This document shows positions 45,694 to 54,792 of a stretch of 64,000 bases of DNA, piece after piece. Source of the DNA: an uncultured bacterium (GTDB taxonomy: Bacteria > Cyanobacteriota > Vampirovibrionia > Gastranaerophilales > Gastranaerophilaceae); contig CASFYV010000021.1 of the NCBI GenBank assembly GCA_949298985.1, positions 310,001 to 374,000 on the forward strand, given 5' to 3'. Positions within the stretch are counted from its first letter, which is position 1. Every line of letters starts with the position of its first letter. Below the pieces are notes generated by a model. The model was not told the origin of the DNA. It made no database searches and worked only from the letters and a program-made list of their open reading frames with translations. The position numbers were made by a program, and so were the translations under genes.

Positions 45694-45699
45694 TTTTTT

Positions 45700-46164
45700 A
45701 TGAGTGAAGAACTTGATAATTTAAATAAAATTTCGGATTTTTTTAAAAGAGCTAATTATAAAATCAAATTAATTAGTTTAATAAAGCGTGCAAAAGTCGA
45801 GTATGATAAGTATGAATATGATTTGGCATTTGAGTCTTTGAATAAAGCATATGAAATAGATAAAAATAATTCGACAGTTCTTAGGGGATTAGGTTGTATT
45901 AATCAATTTAGAGGGAATTATGAAGTTGCAGTTGGTTTTTATAAAAGAGCTTTAGAATTTTCTTCTAAGAAAGAAATAGAATATGCTTTACTAGGAACGG
46001 TTTATTATATTCAAGATAAATTAGATGATGCAATTATGTATTTTAATCTAGCGATTGAAGAAAATGATAATTATGACGTGGCATATGAGGGAAGAAATCA
46101 GGCTATGCTGGAGAATCATGTTAGGATTTTGGATTTACAAGAAGCTTTAAAAAAATATTTCTAA
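45700..46164 (+). CDS. Small TPR protein
   Basis: 154 residues from the ATG at 45700. Three TPR-like units in the second half (YDLAFESLNKAYEIDKNNST, LRGLGCINQFRGNYEVAVGF). No ribosome site. Either coupled to the ACT gene or leaderless from the -10 box just upstream. Longer frame to 45616 overlaps the ACT gene and is rejected. Confidence 0.75.
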   Translation: MSEELDNLNKISDFFKRANYKIKLISLIKRAKVEYDKYEYDLAFESLNKAYEIDKNNSTVLRGLGCINQFRGNYEVAVGFYKRALEFSSKKEIEYALLGTVYYIQDKLDDAIMYFNLAIEENDNYDVAYEGRNQAMLENHVRILDLQEALKKYF

Positions 46165-46272
46165 ATTTAAACTAAAGAACAATAGCATATAGTACACTTA
46201 TTTTTACAATTTTTATTTACAAACATATCTTTTAATATAACTTTGGGTATTTATTACTCAAAGGAGGTTTTT

Positions 46273-46932
46273 ATGCAAATAAAAATATTACTTGTAGAAG
46301 ATCAAAAATTAATGCGAATAGGAATAAAATCTTTGTTTTGTGATTATCCTGAATTGGAAATTATAGGTGAAGCTGTAAATGGTAAAGAAGCTATAGAAAA
46401 AGCTAAGCTTATAAAACCTGATGTTATTCTTATGGATATAGGTTTACCTGATATTTCAGGAATTGAAGCTACTAAACAAATTCTTGAACATAATGAGAAT
46501 ATCAGGGTGATAATGCTTACTTCACATATTTCAGAAAGTGAGTTAAATGCATCTTTAAGTGCAGGAGCAAGTGCTTATATTGTAAAAGATATTAGTACGG
46601 ATTTTTTAATGAGTGTAATAAATATGGTAAAAGCCGGAGCAATGTGGATAGATCCTCAAGTTGTTCCGTTTATTCGTGATAAAAATTGTGGTGTTATTCC
46701 ATCAAGACAACTCTCAAGAAGTGCTTTTAAAGAACATCATTCGAATTTAACACAAAGAGAATACGAAGTTTTGAAGTTAGTGGTCGATGGACAGTCAAAT
46801 AGTCAAATTGCACAAACTTTAACAATATCAGAACATACAGCAAAAGCACACGTTTGTAATATTATTCAAAAACTTGTAGTTGATGATAGAACTCAAGCTG
46901 CAGTAAAAGCCCTTAAAGAAGGCTTAGTATAG
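46273..46932 (+). CDS. NarL/LuxR-type response regulator
   Basis: 219 residues from the ATG at 46273 with a consensus AAGGAGG. Receiver domain: acidic pair VEDQ, phospho-Asp in DVILMDIGLPD, Thr/Ser in MLTSH, Lys in YIVKD. DNA-binding LuxR-type HTH at the C-terminus (LTQREYEVLKLVVDGQSNSQ, ISEHTAKAHVCNII). No histidine kinase is next to it. Followed by a strong terminator. Confidence 0.95.
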   Translation: MQIKILLVEDQKLMRIGIKSLFCDYPELEIIGEAVNGKEAIEKAKLIKPDVILMDIGLPDISGIEATKQILEHNENIRVIMLTSHISESELNASLSAGASAYIVKDISTDFLMSVINMVKAGAMWIDPQVVPFIRDKNCGVIPSRQLSRSAFKEHHSNLTQREYEVLKLVVDGQSNSQIAQTLTISEHTAKAHVCNIIQKLVVDDRTQAAVKALKEGLV

Positions 46933-46943
46933 AAATTAATCAG

Positions 46944-47001
46944 AGGGGAATTTTTGTTAATTTTAAGTAACAAAATATTATAAAACTTCCCCTTTTTTTT
47001 T
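46944..47001 (+). terminator. Terminator of the response-regulator gene
   Basis: AGGGGAA pairs with TTCCCCT at the base, with an inner TTTGTTA/TAACAAA stem, then nine T. Confidence 0.85.
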
Positions 47002-47033
47002 GTTTGATGTAGAATGTTTTGGTAAATTATGTT

Positions 47034-47074
47034 AGGAGAAGGACGACTTAATAAAAGTCGGATGTGTATAGAAT
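47034..47074 (+). promoter_or_regulatory. accD leader: ribosome-site-like AGGAGAAGG, then a hairpin before the start
   Basis: AGGAGAAGG at 47034-47042 lies far (over 30 bases) from the ATG at 47075. Between them CGACTT (47044-47049) pairs with AAGTCG (47055-47060). Folding would bring the purine-rich site nearer the start. This is a candidate for translational control of accD. Confidence 0.4.
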
Positions 47075-47941
47075 ATGACGATACAAGAATGGTTTGATAA
47101 ACGTAAAGAAGCACAGATAGAACGCCGTGCTAAAGATATGAAAGGGATTGATGTTGAGACTCCTGAATTATGGACTAAATGTGTTCATTGCGGTACTCAA
47201 ATTTTGAAATCAGAATTAGAAGATAATTTAATGGTTTGTCCTCATTGTGATTATCATTTTAGAATAAATGCTACAACAAGAATTAAACAATTATTTGATG
47301 AAGGAAGTTTTGAAGAAATGTTTAAAAATGTGCTTCCTTGTGATCCTTTAGAATTTGTTGATACAGAATCTTATGCAGTAAGATTAAAGAAAGCTCACGA
47401 AAAAACAGGTCTCGACGAAGCGGTTATAACAGGTCTTGCAACTATAGAAGGTCATAAATTGGCTGTTGCGGTTATGGATTTTGATTACATGGGCGGTTCT
47501 ATGGGAAGTGTTGTTGGAGAAAAAGTTACAAGAATTATGGAGAAAGCTCTTGAACTTAGACTTCCAATACTTGCAATTACATCTTCAGGCGGTGCAAGAA
47601 TGCAAGAGAGTGCATTAAGTCTTATGCAGATGGCAAAAACTTCTTGTGCGGTTGCAAGATTGGATGAGGCTGGACTTTTATATATTAATCTGCTTACAGA
47701 ACCTACTTTTGGTGGTATAACTGCAAGTTTTGGAACTTTGGGCGATATTATTATTGCTGAACAAGGTGCAAGAATCGGGTTTGCAGGTAGAAGAGTTATT
47801 GAACAAACAATTAGACAAAAATTACCTGATGATTTCCAAACTGCTGAATATTTATTGAAGTTTGGGCAGGTGGATATAGTATCTAAAAGAAAGAATTTGA
47901 GAAAAACTCTTTCAAGCATTTTAGATATGCATGGAGTATAA
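47075..47941 (+). CDS. accD: Acetyl-CoA carboxylase carboxyltransferase subunit beta
   Basis: 288 residues. N-terminal zinc finger CVHCGTQI ... CPHCDYHF, then the crotonase-like core (MGGSMGSVVGEKVTRIMEKA, SSGGARMQESALSLMQM, GGITASFGTLGDI). With AccA transfers CO2 from biotin to acetyl-CoA, the first step of fatty-acid synthesis. Followed seven bases later by accA. Confidence 0.97.
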   Translation: MTIQEWFDKRKEAQIERRAKDMKGIDVETPELWTKCVHCGTQILKSELEDNLMVCPHCDYHFRINATTRIKQLFDEGSFEEMFKNVLPCDPLEFVDTESYAVRLKKAHEKTGLDEAVITGLATIEGHKLAVAVMDFDYMGGSMGSVVGEKVTRIMEKALELRLPILAITSSGGARMQESALSLMQMAKTSCAVARLDEAGLLYINLLTEPTFGGITASFGTLGDIIIAEQGARIGFAGRRVIEQTIRQKLPDDFQTAEYLLKFGQVDIVSKRKNLRKTLSSILDMHGV

Positions 47942-47947
47942 GAAAAG

Positions 47948-48901
47948 ATGGCAGTAGTATTAGATTTTGAAAAACCAATAGTTGAAATACAAAAAAAAAT
48001 AGATGAATTAAAAAAAATGAGTGAAAATTCAGGCATGGATTTGGATAGCCAAATTCAGAACTTTGAAAGACAAGCTCAAGATTATAAAAAGGAGTTATAT
48101 TCAAAATTGAAACCTTCACAGAAATTACAGATAGCAAGACATCCAGAACGTCCAAAATTTTTGGATTATGTTAATTTGATGTGTGATGAATTTATAGAAT
48201 TACACGGTGATAGAGAAGGGATGGATGATAGAGCCATTATTGGCGGAATTGCTAAAATAGATGGTAAGTCTTTGATGATAATTGGTATTCAAAAAGGTAA
48301 AACCACAAAAGAAAATTTGGAATATAATTTTGGAATGCCTCAACCTCAAGGCTATAGAAAAGCTTTAAGACTGTTTAAACACGCAGATAAATTCAAATTA
48401 CCTGTTGTAACAATTATTGATACTCCTGGAGCTTATCCTGGAATTAAGGCTGAAGAAACAGGACAAGGAGCTGCGATTGCGGTTAACTTAAGAGAAATGG
48501 CAAAGTTAAATGTTCCTATCGTTGCAATAATTTCAGGAGAAGGTTGTAGCGGTGGAGCTTTAGGTTTGGCGGTTGCGGATAGAGTTATGATGCTCGAGCA
48601 CGCTTATTATACTGTTATTTCTCCTGAAGGTTGTGCTTCTATTCTTTGGAGAGATGCTGCAAGATTTGCGGATGCTGCGGAAGCTCTTAAAATTACTTCT
48701 AAAGATTTATTACAACTTGGAATTATCGATGAAGAAATTGCAGAACCTTTAGGTGGTGCTCATAACGATTATAATGAAACTGCAAATAATATGAAGAATT
48801 CTATTATTAATGCAATTTCTCAACTTGTTGAAAAATCTCCTCAAGAACTTAAGAATGACAGATACAATAAGTTCCGAGCAATGGGTAGATTTATTGAATA
48901 A
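47948..48901 (+). CDS. accA: Acetyl-CoA carboxylase carboxyltransferase subunit alpha
   Basis: 317 residues. Starts with a coiled coil (KKIDELKKMSENSGMDLDSQ). Core motifs: HGDREGMDDRAIIGG, FGMPQPQGYRKALRL, TPGAYPGIKAEETGQG, SGEGCSGGALGLAV. Partner of AccD. Terminator follows. Confidence 0.97.
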   Translation: MAVVLDFEKPIVEIQKKIDELKKMSENSGMDLDSQIQNFERQAQDYKKELYSKLKPSQKLQIARHPERPKFLDYVNLMCDEFIELHGDREGMDDRAIIGGIAKIDGKSLMIIGIQKGKTTKENLEYNFGMPQPQGYRKALRLFKHADKFKLPVVTIIDTPGAYPGIKAEETGQGAAIAVNLREMAKLNVPIVAIISGEGCSGGALGLAVADRVMMLEHAYYTVISPEGCASILWRDAARFADAAEALKITSKDLLQLGIIDEEIAEPLGGAHNDYNETANNMKNSIINAISQLVEKSPQELKNDRYNKFRAMGRFIE

Positions 48902-48923
48902 ATTAAATTAGATTAAGATATAC

Positions 48924-48958
48924 AAAGTGGGGGTAAGTTTATTATTCCCACTTTTTTT
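48924..48958 (+). terminator. Terminator of accD-accA
   Basis: AAAGTGGG (48924-48931) pairs with CCCACTTT (48947-48954), followed by T-run. Confidence 0.85.
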
Positions 48959-49040
48959 GGAATTTTAGTTAGTAAACATTTGTAACAAAAAGGCAATTAT
49001 TTAATAAATATATACTTTATACATATAAGGAACTATAATT

Positions 49041-49856
49041 ATGACTATTTTTAATCGAACAATAAATATTCATACTCCTTATATGAATATAGGAACACCT
49101 CCTATATTTAGTTGTAATAACTTTTTACCTTTTAATAATTGGATGCCAACATTCAATTTTAATTTTTTCAATTTTAATGTATTTAGTTTTCCATTTCAAA
49201 ATTTTAATAGTATACCTAATTTTTCATTTAATTTGGAAAAAATGTTTCCAACTACCAATATTTGGGATAATCAACAAGCAAATTTCAATTTAAAAACAAA
49301 TTGGAATGTTTCTTGGAATAATACTTGGCAGGCAAATTGGGGTGATACTTTTACAAGAAGTAATGCTGAAATAAAACGAAATCCAACAAATTCAAACTTA
49401 CAATTAGCACTTGTAGATAAAGCGAAGAGTTATATAGGAAAAGTAAATTCTGATGCTGAAGGTAACAGATTATTTTCAAACGGAAAATCTCAAGCTTGGT
49501 GTGCAGACTTTGTATCAACAATAACAAGAGAAACTTTTAAAGATAAATTACCATCAAGCTTCCAACATTTTTCTGCTGTTAGTGATATCAAAACTTGGGG
49601 AGAAAATAACAACTGTTACTTATCAGTACCTTCAGCAAATAAAGCCGAATTTATTGCAAAAAATGTAAAAGTCGGCGATATTATGATAGAAAAAAATGGG
49701 GGAAAATCTCATACAGGTATTGTTACAAAAGTAAATTCTGATGGTTCATTCGAAACAGTTGAAGGAAATTGTAGCAATAAAGTTGCAACACAAAAATATC
49801 AAGCAAATAGTCCTACATTAAGCGGATTTGTATCTTTAGATAAATATACAGCTTAG
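49041..49856 (+). CDS. CHAP-domain peptidoglycan amidase-like protein with Phe/Asn-rich N-terminus
   Basis: 271 residues, AAGGA ribosome site. The first 100 residues are extremely rich in Phe, Asn and Trp, with no signal peptide, a possible aggregating or membrane-inserting region. The C-terminal part (about 118-268) is a CHAP-type domain: catalytic Cys in SQAWCADFVS and His in KSHTGIVTKV, ending EGNCSNKV. CHAP enzymes cleave peptidoglycan crosslinks or glutathionylspermidine. Whether it acts on own or foreign walls is unknown. PPIFSCNN near residue 23 may be a variant leader. Confidence 0.75.
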   Translation: MTIFNRTINIHTPYMNIGTPPIFSCNNFLPFNNWMPTFNFNFFNFNVFSFPFQNFNSIPNFSFNLEKMFPTTNIWDNQQANFNLKTNWNVSWNNTWQANWGDTFTRSNAEIKRNPTNSNLQLALVDKAKSYIGKVNSDAEGNRLFSNGKSQAWCADFVSTITRETFKDKLPSSFQHFSAVSDIKTWGENNNCYLSVPSANKAEFIAKNVKVGDIMIEKNGGKSHTGIVTKVNSDGSFETVEGNCSNKVATQKYQANSPTLSGFVSLDKYTA

Positions 49857-51010
49857 AGCATTAATTGAGTTCCTAAAATTAATCTGTGCGAATCTTCTAG
49901 GATATCATTTTGGCAAAAGACATAATTAAGCATAATTTTCATAGCTTGTCCTTTCAGGAAATAATTTAAACCAACTGAATATTCTCTTCTTATATCGTCA
50001 GCATAATTTTTGTTAGGAATAAAATGATCATATCGTCCTAAGATTTGTAGTTTAGGAGTGATTTTATATGCAATTGTTGAATAAAAACCTTCTGCTTTAT
50101 TAGTAGAAATAGTATAAGCTCCATTATATCCGTCAGCGGAAGCGTATTCAAAATTTGCCATAAAATTTTTATATTCGTAACCTGCATACAAGCCTGATAC
50201 AAAATAATCAGTATTATTATTTCCTGCAGTGATTCCGCCCCCTAAACGTAAATTTCCATACTTTCCTTTTGTTTTCCCGAGAGGTTTAAAATTTACCCAT
50301 CCGGCAAATTCAGCTCCTGGGAAAAAACTTCTAAAATAAGTATCAGAACTATAACCTCCTAAATCATATTCTATTAAATCATAGTTCCCTTTAACCCTTA
50401 AGCCAACTTTTCTAGTGTTTCCAAAATTTCTAGCAATTTGAGCTCTTGCAACAAAAGGTATAATTGAATCAGAACGTCCGCCTTCATATCCTGTAGGAGT
50501 TCTTGTATTACCCAAAATTATTATATGGTGTGGAATTGAGGCGTTAGCCACATAGATATCTATTGGCATAGTTTGTAAAAATTTATACCCATCTACAGGA
50601 TCAAATCTAAATCGAGCTTCATAAAAATTTTGCCCGCCTCTAAATTTACCGTTAATTCCTGCTTGAATAGCATTAAAGTCATAAATAGTATCCCCATTTT
50701 CTGATAAATTCATTTCAGCAGCGGCTCTGTAGTATCCAAAGAAATGCATTGTTTCTATTGGACCCGATTCGAAATGTTTAGTTAAAATTCCATCTAATAA
50801 ATAAGAAGAACTATTAGTGTCTTTAACTTCTTTTGACTTTATATCTTGAATTTTTTCCCAAAGAGTGTATTCATCATCCTCTTCAAAAACTTTATTTGCA
50901 CCTTTTTGGGGAATATTGTTATCATCAATGTCTAATAAGACTTCTTCAATTGCAAAAGAAGAAGTCATGCAAAAAATAAAACAAACCAGAAGGAACGAAA
51001 ATTTCTTCAT
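49853..51010 (-). CDS. OprP/OprO-type outer-membrane porin, copy B
   Basis: 385 residues from the ATG at 51010, which gives a signal peptide (MKKFSFLLVCFIFCMTSSFA). An upstream frame to 51070 is not coding-like. Same barrel pattern and C-terminal strand as copy A at 41254 (SRNFGTIRKLG there, ARNFGNTRKVG here; both have FFPGAEF and GYNG). The two differ along their N-terminal linkers. Convergent with the CHAP gene by four bases. Confidence 0.8.
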   Translation of the reverse strand: MKKFSFLLVCFIFCMTSSFAIEEVLLDIDDNNIPQKGANKVFEEDDEYTLWEKIQDIKSKEVKDTNSSSYLLDGILTKHFESGPIETMHFFGYYRAAAEMNLSENGDTIYDFNAIQAGINGKFRGGQNFYEARFRFDPVDGYKFLQTMPIDIYVANASIPHHIIILGNTRTPTGYEGGRSDSIIPFVARAQIARNFGNTRKVGLRVKGNYDLIEYDLGGYSSDTYFRSFFPGAEFAGWVNFKPLGKTKGKYGNLRLGGGITAGNNNTDYFVSGLYAGYEYKNFMANFEYASADGYNGAYTISTNKAEGFYSTIAYKITPKLQILGRYDHFIPNKNYADDIRREYSVGLNYFLKGQAMKIMLNYVFCQNDILEDSHRLILGTQLML

Positions 51011-51122
51011 TAAGCAATTATAACATATAAACGAATACATTAAATGAATGAAATTAACAAACTTGTTCATCTGAATAAATGATTTTTAAAAAACAAAAAT
51101 ATTAAAAAATGTTAAAATAATA

Positions 51123-51128
51123 TATAAT
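51123..51128 (+). promoter_or_regulatory. -10 box upstream of the 51-55 kb cluster
   Basis: TATAAT 75 bases before the first gene, with AGGAG just before the ATG. No clear -35. The leader would be about 70 bases. Confidence 0.4.
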
Positions 51129-51203
51129 ACTGTTGTGAAGATTGACTTATAGTAACTTTTCATTAAACCCAATATAAGAAAGACAAAATAGGAGAATAAC
51201 ATT

Positions 51204-52931
51204 ATGGGAATGGCAGCATCACAGGCCAGATATTTAGCACTAGTTGCAAGAAAATCAAATTGTGAATATGAAGGTCAACAAATAAATCAGGCAAGAACTG
51301 TTTTATCAAATCAGAGTGCAAATTTGTTTAACCAAATGCTGGGCTTAAATGTACCAATCCCTCCTAGCACACAAGATTTTACAAAGCAACAATATTCATT
51401 TTCAGACGGTTCAAATGAATACACAATAGATAGCTGGCAGCAACTTGCCAATGATCCTGACTATAATTATGTAGTAACACATCATTATTATGCAGATGTA
51501 TATACAGGTTCGCAAAAACATAAGCAGGATCCTCAAGTACAATTTTCAAGTGGTACGGCAGCAACTGTTGACCAAATTGAAATGGCACAAAGATTAATGA
51601 CACAAGCAAAGGCAGATTATGAAGCGGCAAAAGCTGCTGTAAAAGAAAAAGAAGCTGAGGCTGCAAGCTTAAATAATTATGTAAATACGGATAATTATCA
51701 ACATATCACAGCTTGTAATTATGACGTCAATACAAATAGTTATACTGTATCGAGATCTGAACAAGAAAAATATGGTAATGCTTTAGTATATAAAGATAGT
51801 GCAGGTAACAAGTATTATTATAATGAAGAAGACAAGAAATATTATAGTACAGATGGCACAAGTACTCCTTATACTGGATCAGAAACTCTTCTTGCTTCAA
51901 TGGTAGATGCACCAAATGCTGTTTATAAAGGATATTCTCAATATGATGCAGTTACACAACAAAAAATTGCAAATGCTTTAGATGTTTTAATAGAAAAGGG
52001 GGCATTAAGCAAAGATACCAAATTAGATTATGCCGATATTTATTATAATGAAGCAGATGGTTCCATTGCCTTTAAATCAGATTTAAAAAGCTTGTATGGA
52101 GGAAATGTAAATGGTTCTAAAACAATTTTACCTGTTTATTATACAGGAGATGCGGGAACCACCGGAACTATTGAAAACATTGCTGCTAAATATGACGCTG
52201 AATTAGCAACACTACAAGCAGCAGAATTTGCTGCATTACAGGCTTTTGAAGCGGCAGAAACCACATATAATAATTTACAAAGACCTACATATGTTGGAAA
52301 TAGTGAATTAACTTTACTGGTTGATTTAACTGACGATCAAAAAGCCGAATTAAAACAAATTGTCACTGATATGAAAGCTCAAGGTATCGATTCTGCAATC
52401 ACCGATTGTTTTGATAATGAAGGAAATTATTTAGGTGGGGTTTATTCTTTCCAACTAAATGGTGTTACATATTATACAACATATGCTGATTTAAACAAAT
52501 CATATCAAAGTGGAACCGGTATAAATCATATCGATGGTCAAGATAAATTAGCATATTATAATGCAACATACGTTTCAACAAAAATGGAAGAAACTAAAAA
52601 AGCATTATTAGAAACAGACGGTAACGGTAGATTTACGTCTGTAAGGTTTGAAGACGACTCAATTAAATACACTTTGAACATGGAAACGGTAACAGATGAT
52701 AATGCTTATCAAGATGCAATGAATCAATATTATTATGAAAATGCACAATATGATAAAATGGTTCAAGATATAAATGCAAAAACATCCTTAATTCAGCAAG
52801 AAGATTTACAATTGGAATTACGATTAAAGCAGCTTGATACAGAACAAAATGCTCTTGCAACGGAAATAGATGCAGTTTCTAAAGTTGTTAAAGATAATAT
52901 TGAAAAATCATTCAAAACATTTGGCGGTTAA
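51204..52931 (+). CDS. Large secreted-filament-type protein, unrecognised family
   Basis: 575 residues, AGGAG before the ATG. N-terminal helix MGMAASQARYLALVARKSNC, then QQINQARTVLSNQSANLFNQ. C-terminal coiled coil ends ATEIDAVSKVVKDNIEKSFK (last residues TFGG). The middle is Tyr/Thr/Asp-rich and beta-like (YADVYTGSQKHK, YYNEEDKKYYSTDG) with an Ala/Glu coiled insert. No signal peptide. Conserved helical ends around a variable middle is how flagellins and hook-associated proteins are built. Related small protein at 54459 shares both ends. The family name is not known to me. Confidence 0.65.
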   Translation: MGMAASQARYLALVARKSNCEYEGQQINQARTVLSNQSANLFNQMLGLNVPIPPSTQDFTKQQYSFSDGSNEYTIDSWQQLANDPDYNYVVTHHYYADVYTGSQKHKQDPQVQFSSGTAATVDQIEMAQRLMTQAKADYEAAKAAVKEKEAEAASLNNYVNTDNYQHITACNYDVNTNSYTVSRSEQEKYGNALVYKDSAGNKYYYNEEDKKYYSTDGTSTPYTGSETLLASMVDAPNAVYKGYSQYDAVTQQKIANALDVLIEKGALSKDTKLDYADIYYNEADGSIAFKSDLKSLYGGNVNGSKTILPVYYTGDAGTTGTIENIAAKYDAELATLQAAEFAALQAFEAAETTYNNLQRPTYVGNSELTLLVDLTDDQKAELKQIVTDMKAQGIDSAITDCFDNEGNYLGGVYSFQLNGVTYYTTYADLNKSYQSGTGINHIDGQDKLAYYNATYVSTKMEETKKALLETDGNGRFTSVRFEDDSIKYTLNMETVTDDNAYQDAMNQYYYENAQYDKMVQDINAKTSLIQQEDLQLELRLKQLDTEQNALATEIDAVSKVVKDNIEKSFKTFGG

Positions 52932-52954
52932 ACTTTTAATTAAACGAGGTAATT

Positions 52955-53812
52955 ATGTCATACAAAAACGATGGATATTTAGTAATGGCGAACAGATTTG
53001 GAGCCGCATCAGCGGATGCCAAAGTTATGCTTTACGAAACCTACGATCGATTAAGAGATTTAACAGTAGCCGGTTCTGCAGGTTCTGGCACAGGCTTCGA
53101 AGCAGCAGGTGGTTTTTTATACCAGCTTGCTAGTTTATTTGCTCCATCAGCTTTTATGACAACGCTTGGTGGTACAAGTGCTATGAATATTCCGGGGACT
53201 TCATATTGGACACAATATACCGGTGGAACTGGTGGTACTACAGGAACTTATTCTTCTTTTGGGGTTAATAGTTTAGGAAATTATTCAGGTTTTCCTAGCG
53301 GATACGCAGCAAATTTTGGTTATAGACAAAGCGGTTATACAACAGGCGGAGCATCAGGAATCGGAGATTTATTATCCGGTTTTGGCTCTTCTGATGGTGC
53401 AACTACCGGGTATGCTTCCGGAATTGGAAGTATTGCTGATATTGCAAGTACTGCAGCTTATGGAGTTGGAACTGCAAATGGTTATGGAATTGGAGCTGCA
53501 AATGTTTTAATGCCACTTGCAGGATTAATTTCCGGTTGGGGCGGAATCATGACTGCAGCTGCTCCGTATCTTGGGGAATTTGGACTCCCGGCTGTTGTTA
53601 TGGGTAATTTAATGCAAGGTACTACTTCGGCGGCTCTTTCTGCTTACCAAAGTGTTTCTAGTAATATTATTTCTAATGCTGATACAATACTGTCTCAAAA
53701 AGTTGCTAATATTGAGACTGTTTGCAAAATGCTTGATACGCAAGGCGATATTGTTAGAAAAATGCTTAAAGATGATATTGAATCTGCTAGTAAAGATATT
53801 CAAGACTTATAA
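52955..53812 (+). CDS. Gly/Ser-rich protein of the 51-55 kb cluster
   Basis: 285 residues; starts 23 bases after the large protein with GAGG. Opens MSYKNDGYLVMANRFGAASA. Middle is Gly/Ser/Tyr-rich with repeats such as YASGIGSIADIAS and YGIGAANV. C-terminal helices follow (SNIISNADTILSQKVANIET, IVRKMLKDDIESASKDI). No signal peptide. Might be a structural subunit or a substrate of the same export route. Unrecognised. Confidence 0.65.
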   Translation: MSYKNDGYLVMANRFGAASADAKVMLYETYDRLRDLTVAGSAGSGTGFEAAGGFLYQLASLFAPSAFMTTLGGTSAMNIPGTSYWTQYTGGTGGTTGTYSSFGVNSLGNYSGFPSGYAANFGYRQSGYTTGGASGIGDLLSGFGSSDGATTGYASGIGSIADIASTAAYGVGTANGYGIGAANVLMPLAGLISGWGGIMTAAAPYLGEFGLPAVVMGNLMQGTTSAALSAYQSVSSNIISNADTILSQKVANIETVCKMLDTQGDIVRKMLKDDIESASKDIQDL

Positions 53813-54174
53813 TTTGTTTAACTAATATTAAAAAAAGATTTAATAATATGCAAGGACGCACATTTTTTAGAATAATGTTAGATTTAATACTAAATAATGT
53901 TATTATCAAAACGATAATAGCATTTGTAACTTTTTGTAAAGAACAACAGTATTATAATCGTAATGAATTAAAGTTTTCTGAAAAATTACCGTTAACTAGT
54001 TTAGTAGAAAAAGAATATTATAAAAAACGTTTTGTGTTTAATTCAATAACCAACAAGAGGAATAGTTCTAGGTAATGTTAACAATTGTAAAAAAAATAAC
54101 TAATGATACGCAATTATTCTTAACTACATGTTTTATAATACATGTAGGCTTAGAACGTATAGGAGTAAAAGCTT
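53813..54174. other. 362-base gap in the cluster; possible tiny ORF and control elements
   Basis: A 75-codon frame (53848-54075, MQGRTFFRIMLDLILNNVII) lacks a ribosome site and I do not accept it as a gene. There is a hairpin at 53899-53921 (TATTATC/GATAATA) and, at 54124-54147, a dyad containing a TATAAT. Confidence 0.5.
54124..54147. promoter_or_regulatory. Dyad enclosing a -10 box
   Basis: CTACATG (54124-54130) and CATGTAG (54141-54147) flank a 10-base centre that contains TATAAT (54134-54139). It is 28 bases before the next gene. A bound repressor would cover the -10. Confidence 0.5.
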
Positions 54175-54444
54175 ATGCGTGAAGAACTACAACAAAGTAT
54201 TCAACGGTTAGTGAATTTTATGAATTTTACCAGATCGTTTTTCATAAGGAAAAATCCATTTAAGGCACTGGCTGTAAGTTTAATATCAAGCCTTAAGGAT
54301 ATGCTTACCATTAGGCAAAAACTAAAAATGGCTAAGTATAGGGTAAATTATCACAAGCATCAATTACATAAAATGGAAAGTTTGATTGCAGAAAGTAATG
54401 AACACACATTCCTGAAAGGTAAGAATCTAAACGAAACAAGATAG
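54175..54444 (+). CDS. Small basic helical protein of the cluster
   Basis: 89 residues, AGGAG ribosome site. Basic (MREELQQSIQRLVNFMNFTR, KMAKYRVNYHKHQLHKMESL) and helical, no signal or membrane segment. Size and charge are like a secretion chaperone, but no known family matches. Placed before the small coiled protein at 54459. Confidence 0.65.
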   Translation: MREELQQSIQRLVNFMNFTRSFFIRKNPFKALAVSLISSLKDMLTIRQKLKMAKYRVNYHKHQLHKMESLIAESNEHTFLKGKNLNETR

Positions 54445-54458
54445 AAGGACTGTGTATT

Positions 54459-54791
54459 ATGGGATTAATTGCCTCTAGTTTCAGAATGATGTATCTAACA
54501 GCTTATAAGATAACGCTGGAAACTAAAATTCAGTGGATTGCTTCGGCTAAGATGGAATTGGTTGCATCTTCAGATGAAATTATGGCTTTAGGAAATGACT
54601 TAGATCCTGAAAATCCTGCAATCAAACAATTGGAAGCGAGAAGAGATAAACTTATTATTCTTGAAAAGAAATTAGATTTACAAATGCAAGAGTATCAAAA
54701 TAGATTAAAAATGGTTGATGCAGAATTACAATCTGCTCAAGGTGCTGTTGATGCAGCTATTAGAAGCTCATTTACCTACAATTTCCAATAA
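54459..54791 (+). CDS. Small coiled-coil protein sharing helical ends with the large cluster protein
   Basis: 110 residues. N-terminal MGLIASSFRMMYLTAYKITL aligns with MGMAASQARYLALVARKSNC of the 51204 protein. The pattern is M-G-x-x-A-S-x-x-R-x-x-x-L-x-A with E-x-x-x-Q-x-I after it. The C-terminus (EKKLDLQMQEYQNRLKMVDA, ending SSFTYNFQ) parallels the other's SFKTF end. So it is essentially the two terminal helices without the middle. It is a possible filament or needle-type subunit. A terminator is not evident. Confidence 0.65.
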   Translation: MGLIASSFRMMYLTAYKITLETKIQWIASAKMELVASSDEIMALGNDLDPENPAIKQLEARRDKLIILEKKLDLQMQEYQNRLKMVDAELQSAQGAVDAAIRSSFTYNFQ

Positions 54792-54792
54792 T

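Noticed and set aside
53848-54075. 75-codon frame in the cluster gap
   Set aside because: No ribosome site, a hairpin inside it, and atypical composition; not accepted as a gene.
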